Positions 10,846 to 22,024 are shown, counted from the first letter of the stretch. The stretch is DNA of 36,526 nt from Folioceros fuciformis (GCA_049999805.1 JBNGIO010006195.1:1-36526); one strand, 5' to 3'. Numbers and translations are program-made. Notes: generated by a model from the sequence alone, not told the origin.

Positions 10846-11443
10846 ATGGCGTTGGCTCCTTTCTTCACAAGCTCGGGCAATGACAGCGTCTGGGAGCCCG
10901 TGTCTATCGATCGACTGTTCGACCCCTTCGAGCGCTTCGGGCGGGCGGAAAGTACTCCCGCTCGCTCTTTCGCCAGAGATGCGTCTGCGGTAGCCAGCAC
11001 CAGGGTTGATTGGAAGGAAACGCCAACTGCTCACGTTTTGAAGGCCGATTTACCTGGTAAGCATTCCTGTCTGTGAAAGCAGGGTCCGCTTGAGACTCTT
11101 CTTTGGATGCGCGATGGAATTGTGGATGTCCCGTTGTTGACACTAGACATGCTCCCAATTCTTTGCAGGTTTGAAGAAAGAAGAGGTGAAGGTGGAAGTG
11201 GAGGATGGCAATGTGCTGAAGATCAGCGGAGAGCGCAGCAAGGAAGAGGTGCAGGAGACCGACAAGTGGCACCATGTGGAGCGCTCTTACGGCCAATTCC
11301 TTCGGAAGTTTCGGCTTCCTAAGAGCGTGAAGCTCGATCAGATTGCAGCCAGTGTGGAGAACGGCGTTCTCACTGTCACCGTGCCCAAGGTTGAGGAGAA
11401 GAAACCTGAAATTCGACGCATTGATGTGACATGGGCCGAATGA
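10846..11443 (+). CDS. Class I cytosolic small heat-shock protein, copy 1
   Basis: ATP-independent holdase chaperone of the HSP20 (alpha-crystallin) family, which keeps heat-unfolded proteins soluble as an oligomer in the cytosol. There are two exons, 10846-11056 and 11169-11443, with a 112 bp GT-AG intron that splits the Gly codon of DLPG (phase 1). The product is 161 aa, normal for the class. The N-terminal arm has [16 protein letters not shown]. The alpha-crystallin domain starts near residue 52 ([19 protein letters not shown]) and ends with GVLTVTVPK (136-144), the class I signature. The C-terminal I-x-V motif is IDV (155-157). No targeting sequence is visible. The ATG is the first in frame with the conserved MALAPFF start. 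Class I genes in flowering plants usually lack introns, so the intron is notable. Confidence 0.95.
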
Positions 11444-11959
11444 ATCATATCAAGAGCTGGCGGATGGAAGCGAACTCTCATCCGTTTGTAGCTACCAGCT
11501 GCGAAAATGCCACCCCACGACTGCTTGCAAGCGGCTTTTGCGGGTCTGCCTGTGTGGGCATTCTGCTTGAGCCTACTAGGATGTGTGCTATTGTAGCAGT
11601 TTCTGTGAGGTTTGCTAATTGCAGTGCTTACCAGTCCCCGGACTAACTCGAAAGCGTTACGCTTACATGCAACATTTAGCGTCCATCCCTGCAACCCATT
11701 TCCATTGTCAAACAAACTGAAAACCGTTGCGTCTTCGTCAACATTTTGATGTCCATCATTGCAAGCTACTTTCATCATACACTGTTGCTAGGGTGCCCCT
11801 CTTGCTACTTCGATATACTCCCCCTGCCATCCGCAGGAGTGAAAGAGGCTGCTACTTCTTCGTCACTACCTCAGTCCCCCCGGTGGTACCATCCCAAATA
11901 ACCCTTCCACATTTGAGACAATGAATGGTCATTAACTTGTTCCACCTTTGTCTTATTTT

Positions 11960-12232
11960 GCACATCTCACCATTCCACAAAAGAAACTGAGGCTAGTGGT
12001 TGCGTCGTCTTCTGAACTATAACCAGCGGGGCTGAGGGAGGACGGAGTCTTTCCAGCTACTATCCTTGGATGTGTAGATTCTGACAGTCGGCCTGAACAA
12101 TTCCATGACGGTGAAGTGCCCGTTTTTTGCCAGGGGTTCACTCCTTCCAGTGAGGTAAGCGGGAGCTGCTGGTAGAAACCCTGCACACACAGCAAAGGTG
12201 AGAGAGCGACGTTCGTGGTTGACTGTAGCCAC
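11960..12232 (-). pseudogene. F-box family relic on the minus strand
   Basis: Reading the minus strand from 12232, one frame gives AYLTGRSEPLAKNGHFTVME followed by RIYTSKDSSWKDS. These match YITGKTSV..GHFATIVD at about 15520-15600 and IIRIYSSKDNSWKS at 3922-3963 on the plus strand. The frame ends at TAG after PQPRWL. It is the only family piece in reverse orientation and lies between the two sHSP units. Confidence 0.6.
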
Positions 12233-12616
12233 AGGCCGGCAAGTGCAACACCCTGGTAAACACAGCCGGATTCAGCTAGAAGCAGAGGCAGGGGATGAGC
12301 AGGAAGGAGGTGGAAGGCGTAGCAAGGGACACAAGCGTTGCGTTGCCGAAGCCATCGCTAGGCAGGCAGTTATCGCAACCTAGTACCGAAACCAGCACCA
12401 GATTCTTTGCCAGTGGACTGGATACCTCTGAATCTGTCTGAGAGGCGCACCACGGCTGCTGCCACCCGCCACTGGCAAACACTTGGGACTGAAGGCTGGC
12501 AAGCCGTTTTCACGCCGGAATGACCGTAAAGCTCAGATTGTGAGCCCGTCAGACGGCAACCCCATTTCGCGGAACACGAAATTGGCCAACAATATCATAA
12601 AGAAACAGGGGCCTTC

Positions 12617-12708
12617 GAAGATTCTGGATTCGTTGTGTTCGGAAAGCCAGAAGGTTCGCGAAGGGAACTGAACTGCACTAGCGCTTCCAACTTCGAGAAG
12701 TAGGTAGA
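12617..12708 (+). promoter_or_regulatory. Heat-shock elements of sHSP copy 2
   Basis: GAAgaTTC lies at 12617-12624. A perfect three-unit element, GAAggTTCgcGAA, lies at 12650-12662. TTCgaGAA lies at 12692-12699 with outlying TTC and GAA units. The second and third blocks match those of copy 1, but here the triple element is complete, which could mean a stronger heat response. Confidence 0.75.
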
Positions 12709-12920
12709 AATGTAGGAGCAGCCCGCGCGTGAAGGCTCCAGAACATGCCGCCCGGCCTTCTTAACCTGCGCAACTCTTCCAGCACGGCATATTGGATTTG
12801 AACCGGTTGCGGACAAGTTTTACAAGCGGCCAAGTCCAAAACTACTCCCTCTGTGCGCAATCCCAGCAAGTCTCTCCCTCACGAGATCTCTTGTCGTCGT
12901 CCGGTGAATTGCTACAACGG

Positions 12921-13518
12921 ATGGCGTTGGCTCCTTTCTTCGCAAGCTTAGGCAATGACAGCGCATGGGAGCCCGTGTCTATCGACCGACTGTTCGATCC
13001 CTTCGAGCACTTCGGACGGGCGGAAAGGACACCCGCTCGCTCTTTCGCTAGGGATGCGTCTGCGGTAGCTAGCACCAGGGTCGATTGGAAGGAAACGCCA
13101 ACTACTCACGTTCTCAAGGCCGATTTGCCTGGTAAGCATTCCTGTCCGCGAAAGCACGATCCGCTTGAAAGTCTTATTTGGATGCGCGATGGACTTGTGG
13201 ATGTCCCGTTGGTGACACTAGCCTTGCTTCCAATTCTTGGCAGGTTTGAAGAAAGAAGAGGTGAAGGTGGAAGTGGAGGATGGCAATGTACTGAAGATCA
13301 GCGGAGAGCGCCGCAAGGAAGAGGTGCAGGAAACGGACAAGTGGCACCATGTGGAGCGCTCTTACGGCCAGTTCCTTCGGAAGTTTCGGCTTCCCAAGAA
13401 CGTGAAGCTCGATCAGATTACAGCCAGTGTGGAGAACGGCGTCCTCACTGTCACCGTACCAAAGGTTGAGGAGAAGAAACCTGGAATTCGACGCATTGAT
13501 GTGACGTGGGCCGAATGA
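12921..13518 (+). CDS. Class I cytosolic small heat-shock protein, copy 2
   Basis: Paralogue of the gene at 10846 with the same structure: exons 12921-13131 and 13244-13518, 112 bp intron in the same phase, 161 aa. By eye the two proteins differ at 10 positions: T8A, S10L, V15A, R30H, S36R, A62T, S94R, S123N, A130T and E151G. Most changes lie in the flexible N-terminal arm or at exposed charged sites; the alpha-crystallin core, GVLTVTVPK and the C-terminal I-x-V are unchanged. Both copies therefore appear functional and likely form mixed oligomers. The frame is open upstream to 12792, but the conserved MALAPFF start and the match to copy 1 fix the ATG at 12921. Confidence 0.95.
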
Positions 13519-14109
13519 ATTATATGAAGAGGTAGCCGATGGAAGAGAACTCTCATCCATTTGTAGCTACTAGCTGCAGGTGACGGAATGTTTGTCCCAG
13601 TGACGGAATGTTCCTCTGCGAATACGGCGCTCCAACTTTCTTCGTTTCGGAGTGCAACCGAGACTGATCGGAAGCGGATTTTGCGGAACTGCCTGTGTGG
13701 CCATTCGCATGTCCTATTTTAGCAGTCTTTGTGAAGTTTGCGAATAGAGTGCCCACTAGTCTTGTGATGAATCGAAAACCGTAGCGTTTTTATGCAACAT
13801 CGTGATATCCATCAGTGATGTGGACTTCAAATGTGAACAACCTCACTTTTTGGCCCTCTCCTTGCGTGATACACTCCCCTGCGACCCACTGATGCGAAAA
13901 AAACCTCTGACATGCGAAAGCGATGCAAAATTTCGATTCTTTGCGGTACTGTTGTCACCCTGACTTTGCATTCCAAGCGGGGTTGAGCATCAGTTTCGGT
14001 GAAAGTAAGGCGTAACACGGGTCGCAACCAACTTCCTGACATCAGGTGAGTGACACAAGAACTGCAAATTTTAGACGTGAACTTCAAACTGTAGACTTGA
14101 GTTCGGCAG

Positions 14110-14807
14110 GGATGTCGAGAATTGTGTCATGCGCAGCTTTGCAGAAAATGTTATGGGCCCATTTCAGGGTCGGACTCGTCGCATTGTTCAGTGGCGAGAG
14201 TTTCCACTACACAGACTCAGCAGACCAAAGTAGGCTTCACGCGGAAGGCCTGCTCAACTTTCGGGAAATGGATTTCCAAACCCCATGTCCTGCTGCGTGT
14301 CTTGCGTGGGCGGTTGGCGGAACCGTTGGATCCACACGGCCTCGAGATAACGCCTTGTCTTTAGGGCAATCCGCCCGGGGAGGATCTGGAAACCCTGTAG
14401 AAGCTGCCTCCATCGTTTTCAGGATCTGGAAGTTCTTCTTGGCATGCTCAGGGTTCAACCTCTTATGAGATTCTATTGAGCCTCCACCTGCATTCCCGCT
14501 CTGTAGCCTGAAGTACAGGGCTGGTGAGCTGGCTCCTTTCAAGCCGTATCATAAAAGGCCGTCTGGAATCTGGGATTTGGAGGTTTTCTGGGTTGGCTTC
14601 TTTTTTCTGCCTCCCAAATTCCAGCTTTCCATTCCTCAAACTACTTTGGGGAAGACAAGTTGGTTTGCATGTTCAAGGTTGACTTCCAGAAGCTTGAGAG
14701 AACTGTGGCTGAAACTCAGCCACTTGAATGGTGTTAACTGGAGAAGATGGGATCACTATTATCGGGATTCTGATGAGCAGGAGTACGACGATTCATTCAA
14801 CCTTTAG
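14110..14807 (+). pseudogene. F-box family pseudogene (N-terminal part)
   Basis: From about 14270 the DNA matches 2221-2330, upstream sequence plus F-box start (shared AAACCCCA, GTCTTGC.TGG.CGG.TGGCGGAACCG.TGGATC). The ATG corresponding to 2298 is ATA, and stops follow within the F-box region. Further on, in other frames, come LGMLRVQPLMRFY, SLKYRAGELAPFKPYHKRPSGI and LFSASQIPAF, which look like the part of the family that 2094-2789 has lost. The start is lost and the frame is broken repeatedly. Confidence 0.6.
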
Positions 14808-15059
14808 AGGGGAACAGTGGTAGGAGCAGCAAGGAGGCAATAGGCACGGGTTTCTACATTTGCTGATTGTGATAGACCTGAGGTTGCAAATCAACGTCAC
14901 CATAAGTCTACAGCCCATTCTTGTCACTCTCCGATGGTAGATGGGGATGGGAAGGGAGCCCGGGGACTAGGAAGGGTATTTGTCCGCAGAGGATGAGATG
15001 ACAAATATGATTTGTAGTTGCAAGAAGGTACAATAGTGGGCATGAGTTTATTGCCATTC

Positions 15060-15640
15060 CTATCATGGAAACATTTGAAGGAAGTGACACCGAAGTTTGG
15101 CAATGAAGACGACTTTCATGAGTACCAAGCCTTCTAGAGTGGCCAGCTTGAGTTGGAAGAAAGCGGGCACTTCACCATCCTCGTGTTCTGTATGGGGAAA
15201 AAGATTTGAAGGAGAGTAGCACGAAAGGAAAGCCACCCCATAAGTCAGCCACTCTAGTGTGAACACTCTCTTGTGTTCATAGTGAGTGGGTAAACTGAGG
15301 AACCAAACATCTGCAGAATCTGTTTTCGGAAGGTGAGAAAGCCTGCACCTCCTCTGTCCGCTGGAAACCCCCACTAGGAGGTCATGGAGGGAGTGGGAGC
15401 TAACCAACGGACCCTATCCCGGGGTTGAAAGACGGTCATGTTGGGGAGCTTGAGCTTACACCTTCAGGGTTCTACTCTGGTTTATGGATTTCACATGGAG
15501 ACGCAATACTGGCTGATGGGTCAGGTGCCTCTCTACATTACATCACTGGAAAGACATCAGTATAGAAGGAGACTGGACATTTTGCTACAATTGTTGACCC
15601 GCAGCCTGGGATGCTATTGATGAGTTTGTCACTGCTGTTA
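15060..15640 (+). pseudogene. F-box family pseudogene (middle part)
   Basis: One frame gives QLELEESGHFTILVFCMGKK then a stop (about 15150-15207). A later stretch (about 15440-15610) gives SGLWISHGDAILADGSGAS and YITGKTSV, stop, GHFATIVD, which match the relics at 3868, 9925 and 12232. Several stops interrupt every frame. It may be the decayed continuation of the piece at 14110-14807, which would make the pair one broken gene. Confidence 0.55.
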
Positions 15641-16756
15641 CGCAAGACCAAAGTTCGAGAGCATTTGCTCGGTGGAATAGAAGCAAATCGAAAAGCACAT
15701 CAGCTCATGTTTCTCGACGTGCACAGATTCATGGTCGTGGCTTTAATTGTGTAGCCCTACTTATCACAGGGAAAGGCAGTCGTAGATATGTCAGAGGAGC
15801 TGAGAGAAGTTGCAAGGACTTTTGTGGCTGCTACAGCGTTCTTGGATGCTCTCTCTATTGTCTCAGGGTCGGAAACCTATACTGAGTACGTCATGAGGAG
15901 TGGTATCTGGGTGCTTGGGGCAAGCATGTCTGTTCTGGGCTTGTCTCAGAAGGCCGTACATGTGCAAGGACATGGCTGGACATGGTCATGGTCATAAGCT
16001 TGACGGACATGGAAATGAGCTGTTTCGTATGCCCCGTCTAGCAACAGCTAAGAAGGCATCAACCGCACAATCTGCTGAAATCCTCATCCCTCGTGTCTTC
16101 CGACTGAAAATATGAAAGGAAAATTACGCCTGAAAAGAAACAAAGAATGTTAAGAGAGTTTACGTAGTACGTAAACTTCAAGCGTGTGCGCGAGGAGAGG
16201 ATCCGTGATTCCAGTTGTACTATCTTCATTCTTCGCCCAACTACCAGGCGCTTGCCATCCCATCCAGGCCTTGTGGATCCCATCAAAGGCGTAACCACGA
16301 TTAGTTCGTGGTTACGCATGTCAGGCTCTCGACGAAAGATGGCACACCCACTACATTACACCCACTGACCACCAGCCGCGCCTTCATCATGGCCTTAGAC
16401 TCCAAGGATTTGCCTTGGGCCACAGCAAGCAGAAACTCGACAGCAGAGCCAGGAACGATTTCATGGTGTCTGTCGAACGGAGACCCGGGCAAGGATGGGT
16501 ACGTTACACCAACCACTCCAGGTCCAGCCCGCATGCATACCCGGCACGGCATTCGATGGCTAGCTCCTTCAGCCCTGCTGCTCACTTCCTGCTCCAACAT
16601 ATTACATTCAAGACTTGCTGTGCAACCTGCTGAAGAAATAATCTGTCGCCTTGAGGTTCCTGTGGCCTTGCCTGGGCTTTGCATCAAGCTGCCTGACACC
16701 GCCGTCACTCTGATGTGCAGAGGCAGTCTCCCCTCCAGAAGCTGATCAAGAGCACT
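15641..16756. other. Intergenic stretch upstream of polygalacturonase, with two hairpins
   Basis: No gene supported. A 21 bp palindrome AGTTTACGTAGTACGTAAACT lies at 16157-16177. A stem GCGTAACCACGA with its exact inverse and a 5-nt loop lies at 16289-16317. They are 440-600 bp upstream of the polygalacturonase ATG. A long minus-strand ORF here runs through the N gap and is not real. Confidence 0.6.
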
Positions 16757-19524
16757 ATGAATGTGAGCCGACTTCCGTTCATGGTGACAGCCCTGGCCGC
16801 GCTCCTGCTCTCGCAAGCCCTTTTTGCCACAGTCGTCGGAGGAATCGAGCCAGGGGACGAGGCAGGGCGNNNNNNNNNNNNNNNNNNNNNNNNNNNNNNN
16901 NNNNNNNNNNNNNNNNNNNNNNNNNNNNNNNNNNNNNNNNNNNNNNNNNNNNNNNNNNNNNNNNNNNNNATCAGGAGCCGTTTTGTTGGGGAGATGGGAT
17001 CGAAGGGAGACTGGGAAGGGGGGCGAGACGAGAGTGGGTTCCATGGCTTTCAAGGATTCGCTTTTCTGAGACGTGGATTTGCGTCTCCGAGACGGGGATT
17101 TGCTGGACACCATAAGCACGGAGGACATCACCGGAACTGGATTCACCACCGGAGTCCACATTCACGCCGCAGGCGGCACGGGATCGTGAGGGACGTGCAC
17201 GTGGACGGCGCACCGTCCGCATTTTCTGTGATGGATTTCGGCGCTGCTGGCGATGGAGAGTCGGACGACACGCAGGCGAGTGTGGATGTTTGTGGTCATG
17301 GGTCGTTGCAATTCTTGCTCTCCAGCCTTCAGGGCCGGGGCTTTGATGAATTGTTTGAGCGTTGCAGGCGTTTGTGAGCGCCTGGGATATGGCTTGTCAA
17401 TGCGAGGGCGATGTTCTCCTGTCTGTTCCTGCCGGCGGGACGTTTGTGGTTGGCCCGAACCTCAACCTGGAGGGCTGGAATTGTTCATCAAGCATCACCC
17501 TCCAGGTCCCGGTCGAGCCCCTTTCACTGGCGCCGGCAGGATCGTTCCAAGAATTTCCACTCCACTTGCAAGCACAGCACGAAAGAATCGGGATTCCATC
17601 TCCTGACTGAGTTATGTGATGCTGCTCCAGGTGAATGGCGTCATTTCTGCTCCCCTGGATCCAGACGCGTGGAGCGCTGCTGGTGTGGATGCTGGGACAT
17701 GGATCAAGATTTCCCATGTGAGCGATTTCGTGCTTACTGGAACCGGTACCATCGACGGAAGCGGCCACAGTTGGTGGGCTCAGTCGTGTAAAAGAGTTCC
17801 CGACAATGTGAGCGAAACTTCACTTGATCGTCTACGGCTTAAGCATTGTTCATCAGCATTTACAATATCCTTTCAAAGGAAGAGTTACAAGGATGTAGGT
17901 ATCCCGCTGTGGGTCATGACAGCGGTGACTAATTCTTGGTGTGAATTTGGCATTTGATGATCTGGTGTAACAGCCTTGCCGGACTTCTCCCAAAGTAAGA
18001 GGAAATTTCTTGATCCTGAGACTCCTTGACAAATGGAAGCAGTGGACAGCGTAAAAAAAACGGTGGTGGACTACACTATGTAGATCTTGAATATATTTCG
18101 ATGATCATGCAGGCAGTGTTCATCACCGAGAGCTCGAATGTGGTGGTGAGCCAGCTCACGTTTCTCAACAGCCAGACTATGCATTTGGTCTTCCATTACT
18201 GCAACCAGGTGTTGGCCACCGGTCTCAACGTTTCAGCTCCCGAGATGTCTCCCAACACAGACGGAATTCACCTCCAAGAGACACCAAATGCTGTCGTCCA
18301 AGACTCTGTGATACGAACAGGTGATATTTCGCAACAAATAGCCAGCCAGGTCTATCGTTTTCACTCTCCTACCCCATTTCTTTTCCTTTGCAAGAAAGGG
18401 TGTGAAGAAAACCTCGGTCTCCTTTGCGGAGACTTCACGTCATCTTGGGCGGGTGGGTTTCAAGTTCAGGAGATGACTGCATCTCGATCCAGACCGGGTC
18501 CGACAACGTACTGATTCGGAATATCGTCTGCGGACCTGGGCACGGAATAAGGTATCAGAACAAACCGATCGAACAGAGTCATGAGCCTGGGTAAAATGCA
18601 TATGGGGGCCTGACCACAGTTATTCCGCGAGCAGGATTTACACCTACCGACGCCTACCGCAGGCAGTTACTAGAGCTGTTACAGGAGCAGTTCTTGGGCT
18701 GTTTGCTGTTGGTGCCCGGTGTTGTCGTGTCGTTACAGCCCGTGTCAAGCTGCCTTGCGTTTCCAGCCCCCCCTGCTGAATCCTGATGCATGCGCATGCA
18801 TGATGCAGTATCGGCGGCCTGGGCAAGGAAGACTCATATGCCCAAGTCTCCAACGTGCTGGTTCAGAATGTCACACTGTCAGGCTCCACCAACGGCCTCC
18901 GAATCAAGTCTTGGCAGGTACGCTCGTTTGCCAACGCATATGCATGTCTATTTGGGATATGTCATCCTATGCTGCCTACACGACCCGACATCCTGCCTGT
19001 TCACATGGTGTGGGATTCAGTTCATCGTAACTTTGGACCTGGGATGATGTGGATGGTACTCCTCACGCAGGGAGCCTCGGGATCCGTGAACAATGTGACA
19101 TACACCGCAGTGCACATGGTGAATGTGGCCAACCCCATCATCGTGGACCAGTACTACTGCGACTCCGAATCTCCGTGTCAAAACCAGGTGATGAATCTCA
19201 TCGCTTGCCTGCAGTGGGCATTTGTGGATGTTGCAGGCTTTCAGCCATGTGGGTGAGGAAGAGGAAGTGAATGAATTTGTGTCAGATTCACGACAGACAT
19301 CGGCCGTAAAGATCAGCAATGTTCTGTACAATCGTATTTGGGGCACATCAGCAACGGTTGTAGCTGTGAAACTCGCGTGCAGTGAAAGCGTGCCGTGCGA
19401 GAATGTTGTGTTGGAAAACATTGCCTTGACGATGGATGGAGGACAGGCTGCCTCTGCCTTTTGCCTAAGCGCTGCAGGAGCAAGCGTAGGTCAAGTGGAG
19501 CCTCCAAGTTGTTTGGCTGCCTGA
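16757..19524 (+). CDS. Secreted polygalacturonase (GH28)
   Basis: Hydrolyses alpha-1,4-galacturonan (pectin) in the cell wall. Exons: 16757-17275 (contains the 100 N gap), 17368-17505, 17631-17807, 18113-18320, 18470-18551, 18809-18917, 19071-19187, 19297-19524; all phases join, giving about 525 aa with the gap counted at face value. Residues 1-24 form a signal peptide ([19 protein letters not shown]). After the gap comes a His/Arg/Gly-rich linker, then [14 protein letters not shown] opening the beta-helix. All four family motifs are present: [22 protein letters not shown] and RIKSW, holding the catalytic Asp and His residues. The exon 1 donor appears to be GC (CAG/GCGAGT), the other introns GT-AG. 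The real length of exon 1 is unknown because of the gap. Confidence 0.93.
16870..16969. other. Assembly gap (100 N) in polygalacturonase exon 1
   Basis: Exactly 100 N, a conventional placeholder, so the true size is unknown. It lies between the signal peptide and the basic linker. Confidence 0.99.
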
Positions 19525-19617
19525 AGCCTCCCAGTCGCTGAGATGCCTGGGATGAAACCATCAGTCGCGTGTGTTCCCTGACTTGACATGTGTCAACAAA
19601 TGTGCAATCCCTTGCCA

Positions 19618-19827
19618 GCCCTGAGAACTTGCCATGTTGTCAGCATGGCAAAAGCCATCACGTACACACCTAGCAACAGCACACATGGGCAGCAAATACA
19701 AGACCTTGTTAGAACGTTATTCCAAGTTTGGCATCAATATAGACTCATCTCCAATGACTTAGTGAAGAAATGTCTTCTCGTTTTAGACGAACCACGACCT
19801 TATGACAAAATGGATAATGTCAGCTGA
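19618..19827 (+). repeat. Dispersed repeat, copy 1, with short ORF
   Basis: Shares three blocks in order with 22600-22980: GAACatttGCcAtgTTGTCAscATGGCAAArGCCATCA, then CTTGTyAGAACGTTATTCCAA followed by TTGGCATCAA, then AGGAGGT..CC and AGAACATTCACCTCC. Both copies have an ORF starting at the ATG of ATGGCAAA (here about 19645-19827) that includes LVRTLFQ, one variable residue, WHQ, two variable residues and LIS. No transposase or reverse transcriptase is seen. Probably a non-autonomous element or an element fragment. Confidence 0.6.
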
Positions 19828-19871
19828 CCACAATCTTCAAATGCTCCCTTGGAGAGTATTGGAAGAGCATT

Positions 19872-20460
19872 AGGAGGTTGGACCAACCTCAGCTGGAAAA
19901 CGGCACTCTATTATCAACACAACATTTGCTACATCATCAACACAACATTCACCTTCTTCGGACAATGACACTCTATCATCAAGAGAACATTCACCTCTTT
20001 GAGACTTCATAGACTTTGGACAATGACACTCTATCATCAACACAACATTCACCTACTTCTATGAAGTCTAAAGGAGGTGGAGGTGAATGTTCTGTTGATG
20101 ATAGAGTGTCATTGTCCAAAGGAGGTGAATGTTGTGTAGATGCTAGAGGGTTGATGCATAGGAGGTTGGACCAACCTCAGCTGGAAAACGGCACTCTATT
20201 ATCAACACAACATTAGCTCTATCATCAACACAACATTCAGCTCCTTTGGACAATGACACTCTATCATCAAAAGAACATTCACCTCCTTGAGACTTCATAG
20301 AAGTCTATGAAGTCTAACATCAACAATCTAGCATCATCAACCCTCTAGCATCTACACAGCATTCACCTCCTTTAGACTTCAAAGAAGTCTATGAAGTCTA
20401 ACATCAACAATCTACCATCATCAATCCTCTAGCATCTACACAACATTCACCTCCTTGAGA
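19872..20460. repeat. Cluster of long inverted and direct repeats
   Basis: Arms of 41 nt at 20014-20054 and 20081-20121 are complementary with one mismatch around a 26-nt loop. A second pair, GGAGGTGAATG...GGGTTGATG at 20121-20156 and its complement at 20335-20370, has a third near-copy in the latter orientation at 20419-20454. A direct repeat of about 55 bp (GGTTGGACCAACCTCAGCTG and following) lies at about 19875 and 20164. AGACTTCATAGA and its inverse repeat several times (for example 20289-20314). A transcript of this locus would fold into long hairpins. There is no coding capacity. Confidence 0.85.
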
Positions 20461-22024
20461 TTTTAAAGAAGACAATAATTGAATAACTTGTTGGCTGATC
20501 ATGGGCCAAATTGCACTATTTTTTCTCAAAACAAAAATGCAGTCCCAACACATCAAATTTGTAGGAGGGTAAATACACATCCATGAGAACAAGATTAGAT
20601 GCTCTTATCAAAAAATTGCAATAATATGTAGAGTTAAAGTCATTTTGAATGTGGCTTGTCTAATTAACATAGATGAACTGCATTCATGGGTTTGGTGGTG
20701 TGTAAAATATGGATTACTCCTTAATCTAGTGCCATTGAAACTCATGCCTTTATATGACATTGAATCCAATATGTTTAAAAATAATATAATAAGCCCTTAG
20801 AATCAAGGGAAGATCGTCATGTCTTGGGACCCGTTTCATTTTGCCAAAGGTTTTTATTTGTTTGTAAAAATAAAATTGCCTTATGGTCATCAGGTTATGA
20901 CCATAAGGCAATTTGAAAACCGTGATAAAAATTGCAATAACTTGTTTTGACTCATTTATCAATAGAAACATAAAAGGATAAAGCTTGCATATGCTTATGA
21001 TTAGCTATTTATCAGTTTATCTCATATAAAGCAAAATAGGTAGTTTATTGCAAAAAGATGAGAAAACTCATCTATCATAATAAAGAGAAATATATTAAAA
21101 AAAACCCCACAAAGGTGATATAATATAATTATAGTCTTTAGATATATCTAGGGTTTAAAATAAAATTCACAATTCAGTTTCTCATGATAAACTTATTTTC
21201 TTTGTGAACCTACCATGTATAATAAACATTCAAAACCCACTCAAGGTAAAAATCAGCCAGCATATCATCATGAATATGCTATATCGTACTATCCGCACAT
21301 TATCATCTACTTGTCTGCATTCCTTAAATTTTAAAATTGCTTAAAGCTAATAATGCCAGAATGTAAGTCTATAGGCAAGCTTATAACTGCCAGAATGATT
21401 TAGTTTCAGACTGGGCTTCCTTTAATGTGTACATCGCATTATTGTCTTCCAAAATCAAATAAGGTAAAACCCTTGTGATACTTCCTAACATTTCAATAAC
21501 ACAGGCAATTACTGGGGTACAAAGAGAACCCAACGTCATCCCCTTCACCTTTTTCATTCCCTAAGCATTTTCGATCATTGAAATATCGTGAGTGACAAAC
21601 GGCAATAATTCGCATAACTCAGACTTGTCAGAAATCTAGGAAAGCTCTGCGGCCACTGGTGAATCCGAGCTTTTCATAGTTACGAGCGTCATCGTCCACC
21701 GTAAACTTCACGGGACAATATCCAATTGTAGGAGGGGCAGGCAAACACGATTCAACAACGAAAAAAAAAACGTCAGCACGACGCGGACTCGGTTGGCCCA
21801 CGAAATTCGACCGACGTCTCATTTTGATGGCTTACGTGAGAAGCTTTTGAGTTGGAGATGCACAAGATAGGTGATCTCATGGAACAACCATGGCGACCTT
21901 GCACGGGAATCTGAATGGACAGAACCATCGATAAAGCAAGGAGTCCAGGTGTACCAATTAAGCTTCAGTCTAGAGAGAAGGATTTTCGGAGTTTCACCAG
22001 TGCCCGTGTTTCTTCAGGGACTTC
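20461..22024. other. AT-rich intergenic DNA with one perfect hairpin
   Basis: No gene supported. The stem AAATTGCCTTATGGTCAT (20873-20890) and its exact inverse (20897-20914) enclose a 6-nt loop. A 64-codon minus-strand ORF with a true ATG (21822 down to 21628) lies just beyond the ArgJ 3' end and matches nothing I know. Confidence 0.6.

Larger units (their letters stand above)
10110..13830. repeat. Tandem segmental duplication carrying two sHSP genes
   Basis: Unit 1 is about 10110-11780 and unit 2 about 12275-13830; the two ATGs are 2075 bp apart. Similarity covers the distal upstream region (shared GCCGAAGCCAT, CACGGCTGCT, CCACCCGCCACTG), the promoter, both exons, the intron and about 300 bp of 3' flank (shared GAACTCTCATCC.TTTGTAGCTAC). 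Exons and the proximal promoter are the most similar parts; the distal upstream is clearly diverged. About 490 bp of unduplicated DNA between the units holds a minus-strand F-box relic. Confidence 0.85.

Noticed and set aside
16301-17161. Long minus-strand ORF of 286 codons
   Set aside because: It spans the 100 N gap and lies opposite the polygalacturonase exon 1 and its upstream DNA; no domain is recognisable.
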